Shown: in pieces, positions 12,236 through 23,491 of the stretch
Position numbering within the stretch: the first letter of the stretch is position 1
Layout: each line of letters begins with the position of its first letter
Assembly: GCA_022829145.1 (NCBI GenBank)
Contig: CM040747.1
Location: 35,418,052 to 35,482,051, forward strand
Length of the DNA stretch: 64,000 nt
Direction: 5' to 3'
Origin: Albula goreensis
Lineage: Eukaryota > Chordata > Actinopteri > Albuliformes > Albulidae
The notes under the pieces: model-generated
Seen by the model: only the letters and a program-made list of their open reading frames with translations
Database searches by the model: none
What the model was told of the DNA's origin: nothing
Translations under genes and position numbers: made by a program

Positions 12236-13400
12236 GTCAGGTATACTGTGAAAAATAACAGTTCTTAAATGGTTCTCTTTAAAAGGTTCTATGGTTCTAG
12301 AAAGAGCCAACACCAACTGAAGAGCCTCTTTATTTGGGGGATGGTTCTTCGCAAACTTTATGTAGAACTTTAAAGTACTAAAGGTTCTTCATTTTTACTT
12401 AAGTTATTTGGTGGCAGGTAATATGAAATTCCATATTTTCTTTTAATCTACAGATTATTTTCTCATTCTATTTAATTGTTTGTACAAAACATTATAAAAC
12501 AGTGAAAATGCCCATCACAATTTCCCAAATAAATAAGTTGACATCTTGAAATATGTTACTCTGACTGGCCAACAGTCCCTGTCACTAGCATCAAATACAT
12601 CTCATTGGTAATATCTCTTTTGCAAGTCTGCAGAGGCAAAGTTACATTACCTGGTAATTTGCCATCTGTTTTCTTGGAGTTCAGCAAGTTAGCTAAGTAA
12701 CAGTGGGCTAAAATTTATTCAATATGCTAACGAATGTAAAGGGACTAATCGCCAGCTACAATACGAAGCATTGACAAGTTACTTAGCGTTAATGGTCATT
12801 TTAAGTGTGTGTGGCTTGTAAAATGACATTTATTGCGAATCAAACACTAGTTCCACTCACCACTTTCACAAGTTTGGTGAGTTATTTTTGATATGTTCAG
12901 TGGTTTCAAAAATTGGTGCCTAAAGCTTTTGCTTGGCAATACTAGCTATTCCATGACAACCACTGCCATTTTACTTGCTGAAAAGGGACAATTGCAGAGA
13001 AGATAACTTTGTTTACTTACGTGGACACCACATTTCTAATAATTAAAGTACAGTGCATTTGTTTTTTAAGCGAACTTAAAATACGCGAATTCACTTTAAC
13101 GCCCTTTGAAACACGATTCAAAAATTATCACTTTACCTGACATTACGCACTTTAACGTTGTATAATATTATAGGATGTAAATTGCAATAATATTAAAAAA
13201 AATGTTTTATTAATTTATATTTTTAAATAATTATTTTACAAAGCTTTTAAATTAAATAAACACTACACAAACACTTAAAATAATTCACATCAGTTATGTT
13301 AATTTACCCGTACTCTTCCATGAGTCGTGGATGGAGTAAATCAACTGCCCACACAACACATAAAATTCCCCCATACAAAAGAAGAAAAGATTGCAGTCAA
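12236..13400. other. Insert between hAT copy B segments, left part
   Basis: It contains a cluster of GGTTCT/AGAACC-type motifs at 12255-12390 (for example GGTTCTCTTTAAAAGGTTCT), which looks like a small palindromic element. AT-rich sequence follows, with an A/T run near 13190-13270. The left terminus of the Harbinger element should lie here, but I could not place it. Confidence 0.4.
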
Positions 13401-13404
13401 ATAA

Positions 13405-13960
13405 GGGTTCCATTCTATTGTTGGTCTGCCCAACACCATAGGCACAATAGTCTGCACATACATGCACAGTCACCCTCTCCAGATCCGTTCCCATATTTCA
13501 ACCACAAGCAATAATACTCCATAAAAGTACAACTCATCTGTGACTCCCAGAACCACCTTCTGACTGCAGTCTCCCGCTTCCCAGGAGGTGCACACAACTC
13601 CTACATTTTACAAAACAATACTGTGGGTATGTGCCTTGAACATGGAGCTGCTGGAGAAGCATGGCTCATTGTTACACATCTTTGAGTAATTATAAATCCC
13701 AGAAACAGTGGGCTTCTAATCCACTTGTTACATTAGGAGATCGGCCATATGCCCCGACCCCTGGTTAATGACACCATTCACCAACCCTGAGACTCACCAA
13801 GAGGTGTCCTTCAATCAGCAGCACACACATACTCGCTCCACCATCGAGCGCACTATTGGCATCTTAAGAGGACGCTGGCTGTGTTTGGACACAGCTGGTG
13901 GCAAGCTGCTTTACAAACCGGAGAAGGTGTGTATAAAGCCAGCAGCTTAGAAATGGTGTT
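13405..13960 (+). pseudogene. PIF/Harbinger transposase pseudogene
   Basis: Reading across frames gives VGLPNTIG (about 13421), LNMELLEKHG (about 13637), the block PWLMTPFTNPETHQEVSFNQ (13755-13820), then THTRSTIERTIGILRGRWLC and LDTAGGKLLYKPEKV. These are HARBI1-type DDE features: the conserved P-L/F-T-N-P, R-x-x-IERTIG-L/I-x-GR-W and LYxPEKV. The first catalytic box, normally I-D-x-T-H, reads IVCTYMH here, so the Asp is lost. Frameshifts and stops are present. The right subterminal region of this family lies at about 14380-14610 and matches the short element at 54457-55317. Confidence 0.75.
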
Positions 13961-14610
13961 TTAGTCTTGCAAAAACATTAGAAAGCCTATAGACTACCTC
14001 AGACAAATTAATCATAATTTTTGGCATTTTATAATCTTTTCATCGTTGTTGGTTTGTAGGATAATCATGGCCTGATTATCCTACAACATAGTGTATTGCT
14101 TTCCCATCAGCCACGACAACAAGACAATGTGTGTCCTGACCCACTCCCAGACTTTAATGACTTTTACAGTGTGATTATTTATAGCTTACAATTAATCTCA
14201 AGACAGAAACGCATCACTTAAAAAATCACCAGGTGTCAATGCAAATCTTTATTTTTAAAATGTTTTATTAATTTCTTTAAGTGTCTCAGAGATTGTGGCC
14301 AGTGTTGAGGCTATCTGTGTAAATGTCTGGGCATTCGTGACTTCTCAACTTTTCAATTTCTGTGGGTGAATTCCATGCGTACACACGGCCCTGCAGTCTC
14401 ATGCCCTTTTATGGGGATTGGCGGGGCATTTACCTATGCTAATTAGGAAAAATTGGCACGCACTTTCAACTTACAAGGAAAGTGGGATTCATCATTATTA
14501 GAACAAAATGTGAATTATGTGGTTTAAGAACACGTCATGAATCTGATGCAGACATTTCTTAGGATCGTTCTAAAGAACAAATCTAAGAAAAAACGTAGGA
14601 GTTAGCCCAA
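13961..14610 (+). mobile_element. Harbinger 3' region and right subterminal sequence
   Basis: The stretch 14280-14610 matches, inverted, the left part of the 861-bp Harbinger derivative at 54457-54850: shared GGCCAGTGTTGAGGCTATCT, CCCTTTTATGGGGATTGGCG and ATTCATGACGTGTTCTTAA (reversed). The terminal GGGCCTCATT motif itself is missing here, so this end is truncated at about 14610, where hAT copy B sequence resumes. Confidence 0.6.
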
Positions 14611-15085
14611 TTAAATTAAGGTATACTTGGAGGACTGAACAAAGGTTGAATTGGGGGCCAATGACATGGTGGGAAAAAAATGAGGACCGCTATCCTAAGC
14701 TTGCCAGAGTGAGGATATTATACTGTGTTGAAATAAATTAAGAAAATGTCTCCTTGCTGGTTGTGCAACACTGAGAATCATTACTGCTTTTGCCATTAAC
14801 ACTGTTGTTAACAAACATCTCGTATCATGTGTGCGCATGTAAACTGTGTATTTGAAAGGCTCATTATTACAGTTTTGTATTTCTTTGTAAAGTAGCACAG
14901 TGTTAACAATGTTACTTTTAACATTGCCTCTCAGCCATGGAACTCAAACCATTTTCTGATTCCCCAAAAATATATATATTTAAATAATTCAATTAATATC
15001 TTACACGTGCGATGACTAGTCGACTCAGGGTTTGAACTAACGACTACTAGTCGACTAGGAAAATCTTTAGTTGGGGGCAGCCCTA
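14611..15085. mobile_element. hAT copy B, right segment with terminal repeat
   Basis: This matches the reverse complement of 21094-21660. The terminus reads, reversed, TAGGGCTGCCCCCAACTAAA, next to the repeated GTCGACTAG motif (15014-15060). The intron 2 copy ends TAGGGCTACCCCCGACTAAA. The left terminus of this copy is not visible, so it is incomplete. Confidence 0.7.
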
Positions 15086-15243
15086 GTAATTACTGTGTGT
15101 TGTTGTACTGATGTAACTAATGCTGTGTAAATATGATGAATTTACCACCTATTTTTTACCCGGCTATTATCTGGAACTGGCCTTTATTTGCCCAAACAGG
15201 CAGGCCATTATTTGAGTCTGGGCATTTATTCAAGAATTTACGG

Positions 15244-16022
15244 TATTAAACAAACCAAAGCCTCCTGTCTGGAATACTGGGACGATGCAACTAAAACACA
15301 AAACAAACTTGATTGCTATCAGGCCCTAAACAGAGACTATACTTTAGCTGAGTATCTTTTCTCTGTCAGAGATACAAAGCAGAGACATACCCTGACCAAG
15401 TACAGCTCAGTGACCACACCTTAGCAAAAAGGCAGACCCCGACAAAATTGGTTACCCACAGAAGAACGCATATGTGGTCACTGCAAGACAGGAGAGGTAG
15501 AGACACAGATGCACTTTCTTCTACACTGTGGAAAATATTCAGACATACGAAAAACATATTTTAAATAAATGATCAAAATTCCATGACAAATTTCCCTCCC
15601 AAACAAAGGAAGAAAACCTGCGTGTTCTTTTGGGAGAAGGACCAACAGCCCCACTCACAGCTCAATATGTCTTAGCCTCCTACAGACTGAGGGACAGTGA
15701 GTAGAAATGTTTTGTTGTTATGACTGCTATTTGGTTTTCTCTTATTGTCATTATTATTGTTGTTTGTTTGTTTGTATGTATGTATGTGTATGTAAATGTT
15801 ACAATGTTACATGTTACAATTACATTACTATATATGAATTAATTACTTAATGATTGATTAATAGTTACTTTTTTAAAAAAAAAAAGTGTGGTTAACCTAA
15901 TGCTTAATTTATTGATATTATTTTTTATCTGAATTGTTAATTTACAATATACGTAAAACATTGCTTTGGCAACACTATTTTAATGTATGGTAATGCCAAT
16001 ACAGCACTTTGAATTGAATAGA
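15244..16022 (+). mobile_element. LINE copy, 3' part resuming after the insertion
   Basis: The frame picks up as IKQTKASCLEYWDDATKTQN, then YQALNRDYTLAEYLFSVRDT and the cysteine/histidine knuckle CGHCKTGEVETQMHFLLHC at about 15476-15532 (C-x2-C-x8-H-x4-C). A 3' untranslated region with an A-run (15870-15885) follows. The end reads CACTTTGAATTGAATAGAAT, which resembles the GAATT-repeat tail of some fish LINEs. The end of the LINE is only about 20 bp from adcy3 exon 4. Confidence 0.8.
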
Positions 16023-16043
16023 ATTTTACTGAGAGAGACTCAC

Positions 16044-16155
16044 AGCAGCCAGCTTGTCAAAGCGTGCAAACAGCTCATTGAGCAGTTTAACCAGCTCCTG
16101 TGCGCTGCAGGCCGATGACAGCTGAGTGAACCCCACAATGTCAGCAAACAGGATA
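16044..16155 (-). CDS. adcy3: adcy3 coding exon 4: catalytic domain C1, first metal aspartate
   Basis: The 112-bp exon completes a Ser codon and reads [20 protein letters not shown] then [25 protein letters not shown] is the class III cyclase signature with the first metal-binding aspartate (about residue 324). The acceptor TCCTGCAG and donor GTGAGT fit. The LINE ends about 20 bp beyond the donor, which is close but leaves the splice site intact. Confidence 0.95.
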
Positions 16156-17681
16156 CTGCAGGACAGAGAGAGAGGGGCAGAGGAGAGAGGGAAGGACAGA
16201 GTAGAAGGGAGGGGTGGCCAAATGCAAGAAGAGGGGGAGACAGTTGGTTTAATAAAAATAGTCATTTGAATGTTATAATTCAAAATGAAACAGCTATTTG
16301 TCATGGTGTAATGATGTCATCGCACTGTGACAGGCGACTGAATTTTTCAGCTAGTCTACATTACTATTTCAAATATGGGAAGAAGAAGCAAAGGGATAGG
16401 TCGTTAAAAAAGTTCTACTAACTACTTCTGATAGTTCCTGAGGTTTCCTGTGGGAAAAATAAAGCTATTCTATTGTATAAAATTTTGGAAATTATTAATA
16501 AAACAGCCATTTTGAAAGTGAGAATTCTTAATGAAACGTCCATTCGAATATTGGCGGTACATTTATACCTTACCACAACAGGTTTTGCTATGTGAGTTAC
16601 AGATATGTAGGCACAGCCAACTGAGTGAAGCTCATGGATATTTAGCTAAATATCTTGCTAACTATCATATAACTTGATGTTGAGTTTCACAACACTGCAA
16701 CACATGCAGCTTTTCAGGATGTCATGCACTTTTGAGTTTCATAGTTTTTGGATTAAAAAAACATTTAGCATGCAATTCACTCTGTTGTTGTATTCACTGA
16801 GTGCTTTTGACCAGCCAGAGGCAAACGAGCTCCCCATGTCAGCTGGAATATGATCAAGGTTTCTTCAGGTTAGGTAGGATTGTATTGCGCCACTGTCATC
16901 CTCAGCTTGATCTGTTGGGGTATAATGCCCAGACTAGGCCTTCTGTATGTAAAATCTGCTGTATGACCATGATACTGTAGAAATACTACACAAATAAAGC
17001 TGAAATAGTATATGGATATTCTTTTGCTGTTCTCCTCTTCTCACATGGTTCCATCCGCAGCATTATCACACTGTTCTCCTGATGTACTCAGAGTTTATTG
17101 CCACTCTCAGATTGTACACCTGATATTGTTATGAGGTGTTACAGGTACATGGTATTGTGGAATAAATTTACGGGTGAAGCATATTCTGTGTTTCCTTGTT
17201 CTACTTCTAGTCTCATTCTTTTCTCATCACAGGGTAATTATAGATCATATGTCTGTGTATCCTCTTAACTTACTGCTGCATATATTCCCACCTCTGTGCT
17301 TCCCTCCCTCAACCCCTTCTCTTCATGACCTCCCATGAACTCCCAAGGCCGAATGGCTAGACTCCCTGCTAGGCCGCATCCCTTTCTCTATATGTTTATC
17401 ATTGCCATTAGGTATATAACCCAACTGTTAACAGGTCTGAGCAGAGAGCAGCAAAATATTGCTTTTCTCTCCATGTGAATGTGTTAAAACTTGATCACAC
17501 AGGTAGGCTACGGTGTAAGTAGAGCTTTTATTAAATTGTATTTACTAGATATTTCTGTCACTACCTGTGAAGGTATGTGTACGTAGGGTTTACCTTACAT
17601 TCTGATGGCATTTAACTGATGCTGTCATAATGTTTATGAGACATCCACATAATGTTAGCTGGAGCTTGCAATAGTATTTAC
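16156..17681 (-). other. adcy3: adcy3 intron 3
   Basis: This 1526-bp intron has a GA-rich patch next to exon 4 (16165-16220, polypyrimidine on the sense strand). The rest is plain AT-rich sequence with no recognised element. Confidence 0.6.
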
Positions 17682-17812
17682 CTGACATTTTCATGGCGGT
17701 ACATGTACATGGTGTTGAACTGCTGCATCTCCTTCTGATTGGCTTCGTTCTTCATCCCCTGCAGCATCTCATCTGCTATGTGCTTGGGAAGAATGGACAG
17801 CAGCAGCTCCTC
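17682..17812 (-). CDS. adcy3: adcy3 coding exon 3: linker into catalytic domain C1
   Basis: The 131-bp exon encodes [40 protein letters not shown] and ENV, with two bases of a Ser codon at the 3' end. [14 protein letters not shown] is the conserved segment joining the sixth membrane helix and its helical linker to C1. [13 protein letters not shown] is typical of adenylate cyclase 3. Acceptor CTTTCCAG and donor GTAAAT are intact. Confidence 0.94.
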
Positions 17813-20047
17813 CTGGAAAGGGAACATCACCCCACATTCTTACTGCCAGCCAAGTACCTACTGTGTGTGAGAGGAAGAGTTTACAGTGGCAGATGAGAGA
17901 GTATCTTAGCATGAATAGTAATGTGTGTATTTGAACATATTTGTATGACTTGGTTATGTGAGCAAGAGAATGTGTTTTGGCACTCTTTTGGATGGGGAAC
18001 ATCTCCCCAGCACTCCTCCACAGGTAAGCGCTGGCCTGAAACTCATCACCTGGACAGCTAGTCAGGACCCAGTGCTTTGAAAATTCCAGCATTCTACCTC
18101 ATGTCTTCACCTGCATGCAAGTCAAGGGCACCAGACTGTATACATACGTTATCAGAGTAAGGGGCAAACAAACTACTTTTCCCATACTGCACTGTGTTAT
18201 GTCAATGACTCTGGTTTTCAGGTTTGCTATAGCTAACCTGGATTTACAACTATACTTTTGAAAACCTGGTGAACCTTCTCAATTTTTGGTATAAAGTATA
18301 CACACTTGAGATTCTTATTTCAGTGTGTTATTAACAGTTTTGTTTTGTTTTTGTCTTTTATTTATTGAATTACTTGTTAGCTAATATAACTAGAAGTGTC
18401 ACAGGTGAAAACTGAACTGAACTTTGTGAGAAGCTCCTTGGAAGTGATGCCATAGCCGCTCAGTGTAAGTATGAGCATGTGTGTTTAAGTGTGCATAATG
18501 AGACAGGTGTCTGGGTGTGAATGAGAGGCAGACAGGCAGACAGCATGGTCTCAGGAGGTTGGTAACCATGGTAACCTGGTGAGTTTTCATCTGTTTCCCA
18601 GCAGCCCTTGCTTTTCCATTAGTATTCTGGGAGTTTCTCTGTTTCCCACACACAGAAAAAATGGTATGGGCTAATAATAGCAGCAGAAAGCTTTTGGGAA
18701 CAAAATACAGAGAAAGGAGAGAGAGGGAGAGAGAGAAGGAGAGAGGGGTAGAGGCAGGTCGGGATTTCCAGGGACAGACTGGAGGGATTTAGAGACAGGG
18801 AGTCAAATAGAGGGGGAGAAGTACAGAAAAAGAGAGGGAGAGAGGGAGGGTGAAAGTAAGAAATGCAGGGGGAAGAGAAGCTTCAGAGAAGGATAAGGTA
18901 TGACAGAGGAGTCCTGGAGATGGGTAGAAGGGGACGATAAAGAAATGAATACCATGTAAATATATAATGTAAAAGACTAGTGCTGTCTTTCTCTTATACT
19001 TTGCTGCATAACAAGCACTGGTGGTGTAAAACAACTGGCTTTTACGTATCTTTGGTATCATTCAGCGTTACGACTTCATCAATAGTCAACATCGACTTTG
19101 AAGGGTGAAGCACAATAACTGTTCCAATTTTCTTAGCATCTCCCACCTCTCTCCTGTCCTCCACACATCTCCTCTCCTTTCTTCCACATACGTCTGGGTA
19201 GAAGATGAGTGGTGGTGAGGGAGTGGAAGAAAAGAGGTGAGGAAGAAAAAGTACTGGAATGCACTCTAGGTTTTATCTACATGCCAAACATGACATTCTG
19301 GTCTGTGTAGTACTTATATGACACTCAGAATGACAGTCACTTGCAGATGCTAATCCAAAAGTGAAGAAGAAGGAGAGAGTGCAGGGAGATAGACGGGTGA
19401 TGGACAGAGAATGAAACATAGGAGAGAGGAAGAGAAGAACAGACACAGAATGAGAAAGAGATGAAAGATGAATCAGACAGGAAAATGAGATAGAGAATTA
19501 AAGAAGTAGTATGAAGAGGTAAGCAGTTTGACTAGAGTTTGCTGTTATCATAACCAGCAACTAGACTACAGTTAGAGAGGAGAGACTATGCTCAAAAATA
19601 TTTTTATATTTGGTATTTTATGATAATTGTGTACTTTAGGCAAAATTATGTTATCTAGCTGTTTCCCAAAACAAAAGTATTATTATGACAATGATTTGTG
19701 TTATGTCAGGATGAAGGGCTGACTATTTTGTCAAATGCCACTGTTTTGCTTAATCTACTGCAAAAGTAATTGTTTGACAATGTGTTCTGTATAGCGGCAC
19801 CTACAGTTGAACGTAACATCATTAGGGGGCTCATCACCCCAGCACCGGGTGAACCAGCAAGAGGTAAGAGCACGCCTGAGTAATTACGAAATTTATAATA
19901 ATATAAAATTCATTCATTTGATCAATAGTCAAAACCTGATTCAAAGATGATTATTAACAATTAACTGATAAACGTAATATCTCCTATAGCCTATAAAAGA
20001 AATAATCAAAATGGGCCTGTTGGGATACAGTTTTTGGAAAGCGGCAC
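17813..20047 (-). other. adcy3: adcy3 intron 2, right-of-exon-3 part
   Basis: Mostly unique-looking intron sequence. It contains two purine-rich tracts: 18700-18880 (GAGAGGGAGAGAG type) and 19340-19510 (GA-rich). No transposon ends or exons were recognised. Confidence 0.55.
18700..18880 (+). repeat. Purine-rich (GA/GGA) tract
   Basis: The run is dominated by GAGAGGGAGAGAGAGAAGGA-type sequence with few pyrimidines. A shorter similar tract lies at 19340-19510. Because adcy3 reads on the minus strand, these are polypyrimidine tracts in its transcript. Confidence 0.75.
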
Positions 20048-20366
20048 TGTGTTTAAGAATGTGTATTGGAATTACAAAGGAATGTTGCCGCATCCGACCA
20101 GGGCCAAATTGCGCCTCCTGTTAACGACCTATCTGCCGTTTGCGGAACTTAGGGTTCCACATTACCATGTCTGAGCCATCACATGCAAATGTATCCACCT
20201 TAAACTGTATAAATGTTGTCCACTCATTGTAATCATTGAACATTTTGCTCCATGCTTGTGTTCCCATGGCTGGCTGTGTAAGTAAAGTACCTGTCTTCAA
20301 CGGCGAGCATGGGATCCGTCTCTTCATTAACAACATGGTTGTTGTACTCATTTTGATAATTTTATT
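20048..20366 (-). repeat. Dispersed repeat copy 2 with conserved minus-strand frame
   Basis: This is the partner of 11168-11480 in direct orientation. The minus-strand frame reads LKTGTLLTQPAMGTQAWSKM, FNDYNEWTTFIQFK and ACDGSDMVMWNP. Shared DNA blocks include AAACTGTATAAATGTTG, TGAACATTTTGCTCCAT and AACAACATGGTTGTT. Both copies are followed on the plus strand by TTTACTAACAG. The family is unidentified. Confidence 0.6.
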
Positions 20367-21093
20367 GTTTACTAACAGGCCTATCAATAAATTAGTTGTG
20401 TAGGACTTAAAAATGGATTCGCATTGTGCATTAAGGTCATAACTAAACTAAAAATTAACTACACGGATTTACTGACTGAGAAATCTTTGCGAAAGAGGAG
20501 GACCGCTGACATTTCTATTACAGGCTGGGTTAACTCTTGTATCAGAGTGGTTTCAGGACAAGTGACAACATTCATTAACAGGATAATGGATTTGCACTGT
20601 GCATGAAGGCCATGATGCCAAAAGAAAAAAAAACAATTCATGGACTGAAAACCAGGAATACTGGCTGCAAAGAAACAAAAGAAACTTAGACCTAAACAGA
20701 ATATGCCATCAGACCCCATCCAGAAAAAAAAAGCTAATAGGCATTATACAACAGTTAGATCCAACCAAGTAATTTGATTGGACAAGAGGCATTCCATGAG
20801 TGCTGATATTCAGTATAACAGCACTGGGACATTTTACTATTATGTATCACTTCGCTTCACACATGTTGCAAAGCAATCATAGATTACACCAGTGCAAACT
20901 TACCAACAGCACAAATGTGGACACGTTTCCGTGTTTGATAAAAAAGACCCTAGCTAGCCTGCAGCTGGGTATGATAAACAATAGCTATCTAGCAAGCCAA
21001 CCGTGTATCTAGCCTGTCCATGTATGCTAAAAAGTAGCTTGGTAGCCGGTAGTGGGCTGTGATTGAAACTGGCTTGCTTTGCCTACCATATAG
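20367..21093. other. Intron 2 sequence before the hAT element
   Basis: It includes an imperfect direct duplication (20410-20440 and 20578-20610, ATGGATT-GCA-TGTGCAT-AAGG-CAT) and A-runs near 20620 and 20725. Several TAGCTAGC-type patches lie at 20940-21040. Nothing coding was seen. Confidence 0.4.
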
Positions 21094-22301
21094 TAGGGCT
21101 ACCCCCGACTAAAGGTTTTCTTAGTCGACTAGTAGTTATTAGTTCAAGCCATTAGTCGACTAGTCATCACACGTTTATGATATTAATTGAATTACTTAAA
21201 TTTAGATAATTTTAGGGAATCAGAAAATGGTTTGAGTTCCATGGCTGAGAAACAATGTTATAAGTAACATTGTTAACACTCTGCTACTTTACAAAGAAAT
21301 ACAAAACAGTAATAATAAGCCTTTCAACTAAACTTTTTATAAGCGTGCGCACAAAGCAATCCGCCTATTAATGTTAACGGCAAAAGCAGTAATGATTCTC
21401 AAAGTGTCAGAACAACTAGCAAGGAGACATTTTGCTAATTTATTTCAACACAGTATAACATCACACAAATTAGAAACTTGAAGCACCAACACAATAACCC
21501 TATAAAACAAATGGTAATTAAAAAACAAACTTTTGTTAAAAAACTAAATTGAAAAAAAATTAGCTGCTCTGGCAAGCTTAGGATAGCGTTCCTCATTTTT
21601 TTCCCACCATGTCAGTGGCCCCCAATCAACCTTTGTTTGGTCCTCTAAGTTTTCTTAATTTCATTGTTCTCTCCTTCTGTCTGCTGCTCTTCGTCAGGGC
21701 CATCAGCATGGGTATTTTCTGCATGGGTCCTGTTTTGTAGACCCACCCCCACCTCACATCCGTGGTACTTAACACCGCAACTGACCCACAACCCGACATT
21801 AGCACTAATTTAATGCCTTACCCGACCGACCCGTTTAACATATTTTAAATAGCGCAAAATATTACAATAACGCAACTACATCAGGTTCACAAAAAACTTC
21901 ATTTGCTCGCTCAAGCAATGTTTATTAACTGACACAAACACTGGGACTGGGCTTCTCTGAATAGCCTGCATTTTTAATGCATTGTTGCTGATAATCAGAA
22001 GAAAAAAAGAATGTCCATGGTATTTTAAAATAAAAAACAGCCTGATCTATTTCACCTGCAGCCCATCCATGCACTACAAATTCCTAACTGAACCCATAAA
22101 TGACAATTTTAATATTTTTTCACCCATTTTGGATGATTTCCTGCTCAACATAGTCTAATTACTTTTTAATGACAAGGTACAACTCCCAAATGGAGTTTGA
22201 GGGTTTTTTCTTTTATGCGACTAACCGACCAATGAAAACTTGGTCAACTAAGACTCTTCTCATCGACTAACGGTTTGGTCAACTAATAGGGGGCAGTCCT
22301 A
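21094..22301. mobile_element. 1208-bp non-autonomous hAT element (copy A)
   Basis: The left end reads TAGGGCTACCCCCGACTAAA and the right end, reversed, TAGGACTGCCCCCTATTAGT. Imperfect 8-bp target duplications flank it: CCATATAG (21086-21093) and CTCTATAG (22302-22309), six of eight identical. Subterminal GTCGACTAG motifs recur at 21123-21165. There is no transposase frame, so it is non-autonomous. An inverted, interrupted relative lies at 12010-15085. Confidence 0.82.
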
Positions 22302-22309
22302 CTCTATAG

Positions 22310-22926
22310 CTAGCCTTTATGAGTATGATAAAAAGTAGCTAGTGAGCCTGCTGTCGGGTATGAAAGAAAGTAGGGAGCTATCCTTTTTCGTGTATGATAA
22401 AAAGCAGGTAGCTAGCTGGCTAACTAACTTGCGGTCAAAAAACTGTTGTGTCAAGAAATGTGTTGCTTGACAATGTGTGTAAATCCACAAGGAACTTTTT
22501 TTGTCGGCGGAGCCAAATAAACAACAAAAAAAATCATTTGTTGACTCAAATTATCATTACTTGATAAACAGCCTTGTTTGTATAAAAGCAATATCATACT
22601 CAAGGTCACACTGAATCACAGCCGTGCTAATACTCAGTACAACAGCACTCCCTCTCGTGTGATATCACTTAGTTATCCCCATTTGCTATTCCGTTATTCT
22701 CAATTGATTGTTGGCATGTAACATTTTATTCCCAGCCACTCCTCTCCAGACTGTTAGCTCTTTTTCTCCCTACTGTTAGCCCCTCCTCTCCCAATGTTAG
22801 CCCCTTCTTCTCTGTTAGCCCCTCTTTCTAATGTTAGCCCCTCCTGTCCCCCCCTTTCTCATGTTCCTTCTGCCACCTCCTTCTCTCCCCTGCTCTATCA
22901 CCTGCTATGAGCGCCCAGTCTCTCAC
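22310..22926 (-). other. adcy3: adcy3 intron 2, part next to exon 2
   Basis: It holds repeated TAGCTAG/GATAAAAAG patches (22310-22420). From 22735 to 22865 there is a loose repeat of TGTTAGCCCCT(C/T)CT units, about 25-33 bp apart, just beyond the exon 2 donor. Confidence 0.5.
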
Positions 22927-23076
22927 CTGCTGTTGGCTCTGCTCCTCCAGGTTGAGCTTGACTTCCAGGGACTGTCGAGCCTCCAGGAAGGCTGTGCGGT
23001 GTTTGCGGTCGGCCATGTAGTAGGCCACGACTCCCACTGTGATTGCACACAGGTAAAGCACATTGTTGGCCACCAG
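22927..23076 (-). CDS. adcy3: adcy3 coding exon 2: sixth membrane helix and linker
   Basis: The 150-bp exon encodes 50 residues in phase 0: [20 protein letters not shown] (membrane helix 6), [20 protein letters not shown] and [40 protein letters not shown] is characteristic of adenylate cyclase 3 and forms the helix leading to C1. Acceptor GTTGCAG, donor GTGAGA. Phase matches exons 1 and 3. Confidence 0.95.
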
Positions 23077-23308
23077 CTGCAACACAGCACATAGTTTGGT
23101 TAAGAGTGTGCATGTTTATGTGTGGTTTTGTATTTGTGTATGTTTTAATGTGTCCATGTGTGTGTCTGTATGTATGTGTGTGCTTCTAACTTTTTGTGGG
23201 TTTGTGTGTGTGTGTATGTGTGTTCAGTAGCTTGTATCTCCTGTCTCACATGACTTATTACAACTATGTGCATCCATCAGAGTTGTCAAAGCTAGTGTTA
23301 CAGCAAAC

Positions 23309-23310
<2 letters not shown>

Positions 23311-23355
<45 letters not shown>

Positions 23356-23413
23356 TATGTGTAGACACACAGACAGAGACACACACAAACACACACACAC
23401 ACACACACACACA
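23311..23413. repeat. (CA)n microsatellite
   Basis: A pure CA run of about 41 bp is followed by an interrupted segment (GTGTATGTGTAGACACACAG) and another CA run that ends at the start of the Tc1 palindrome. More CA-rich sequence continues at 23500-23745. Confidence 0.95.
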
Positions 23414-23491
23414 CAGTACCAGTCAAAAGTTTGGACACACTTTCCCATTTACATGAATGAGAAAGTGTGTCCAAACTTTTGACTGGTACTG
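23414..23491. mobile_element. 78-bp perfect palindrome made of Tc1-type terminal repeats
   Basis: Two 30-bp arms, CAGTACCAGTCAAAAGTTTG followed by GACACACTTT, are exact reverse complements and flank an 18-bp loop. The arm sequence is that of a widespread fish Tc1/mariner terminal repeat. No transposase lies between the arms, so it is either a minimal MITE or a collapsed end-to-end fusion. Confidence 0.85.

Larger units (their letters stand above)
7225..15243. mobile_element. 8019-bp DNA transposon inserted in the LINE, TIR CCGTAAATTCT
   Basis: The left end reads CCGTAAATTCTCAAATAG and the right end, reversed, CCGTAAATTCTTGAATAA. Both ends are flanked by TA (7223-7224 and 15244-15245). Both subterminal regions repeat a GGCCTTTATTTGAGAC-like motif. 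Removing it reconnects the LINE's C-terminal coding sequence. Inside are a dead hAT-type transposase (8692-10670), a repeat shared with intron 2 (11168-11480), and a second hAT (12010-15085) holding a Harbinger. A 2-bp TA duplication is not hAT-like (8 bp is usual), so the transposase may not be the one that moved this element. Confidence 0.7.
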
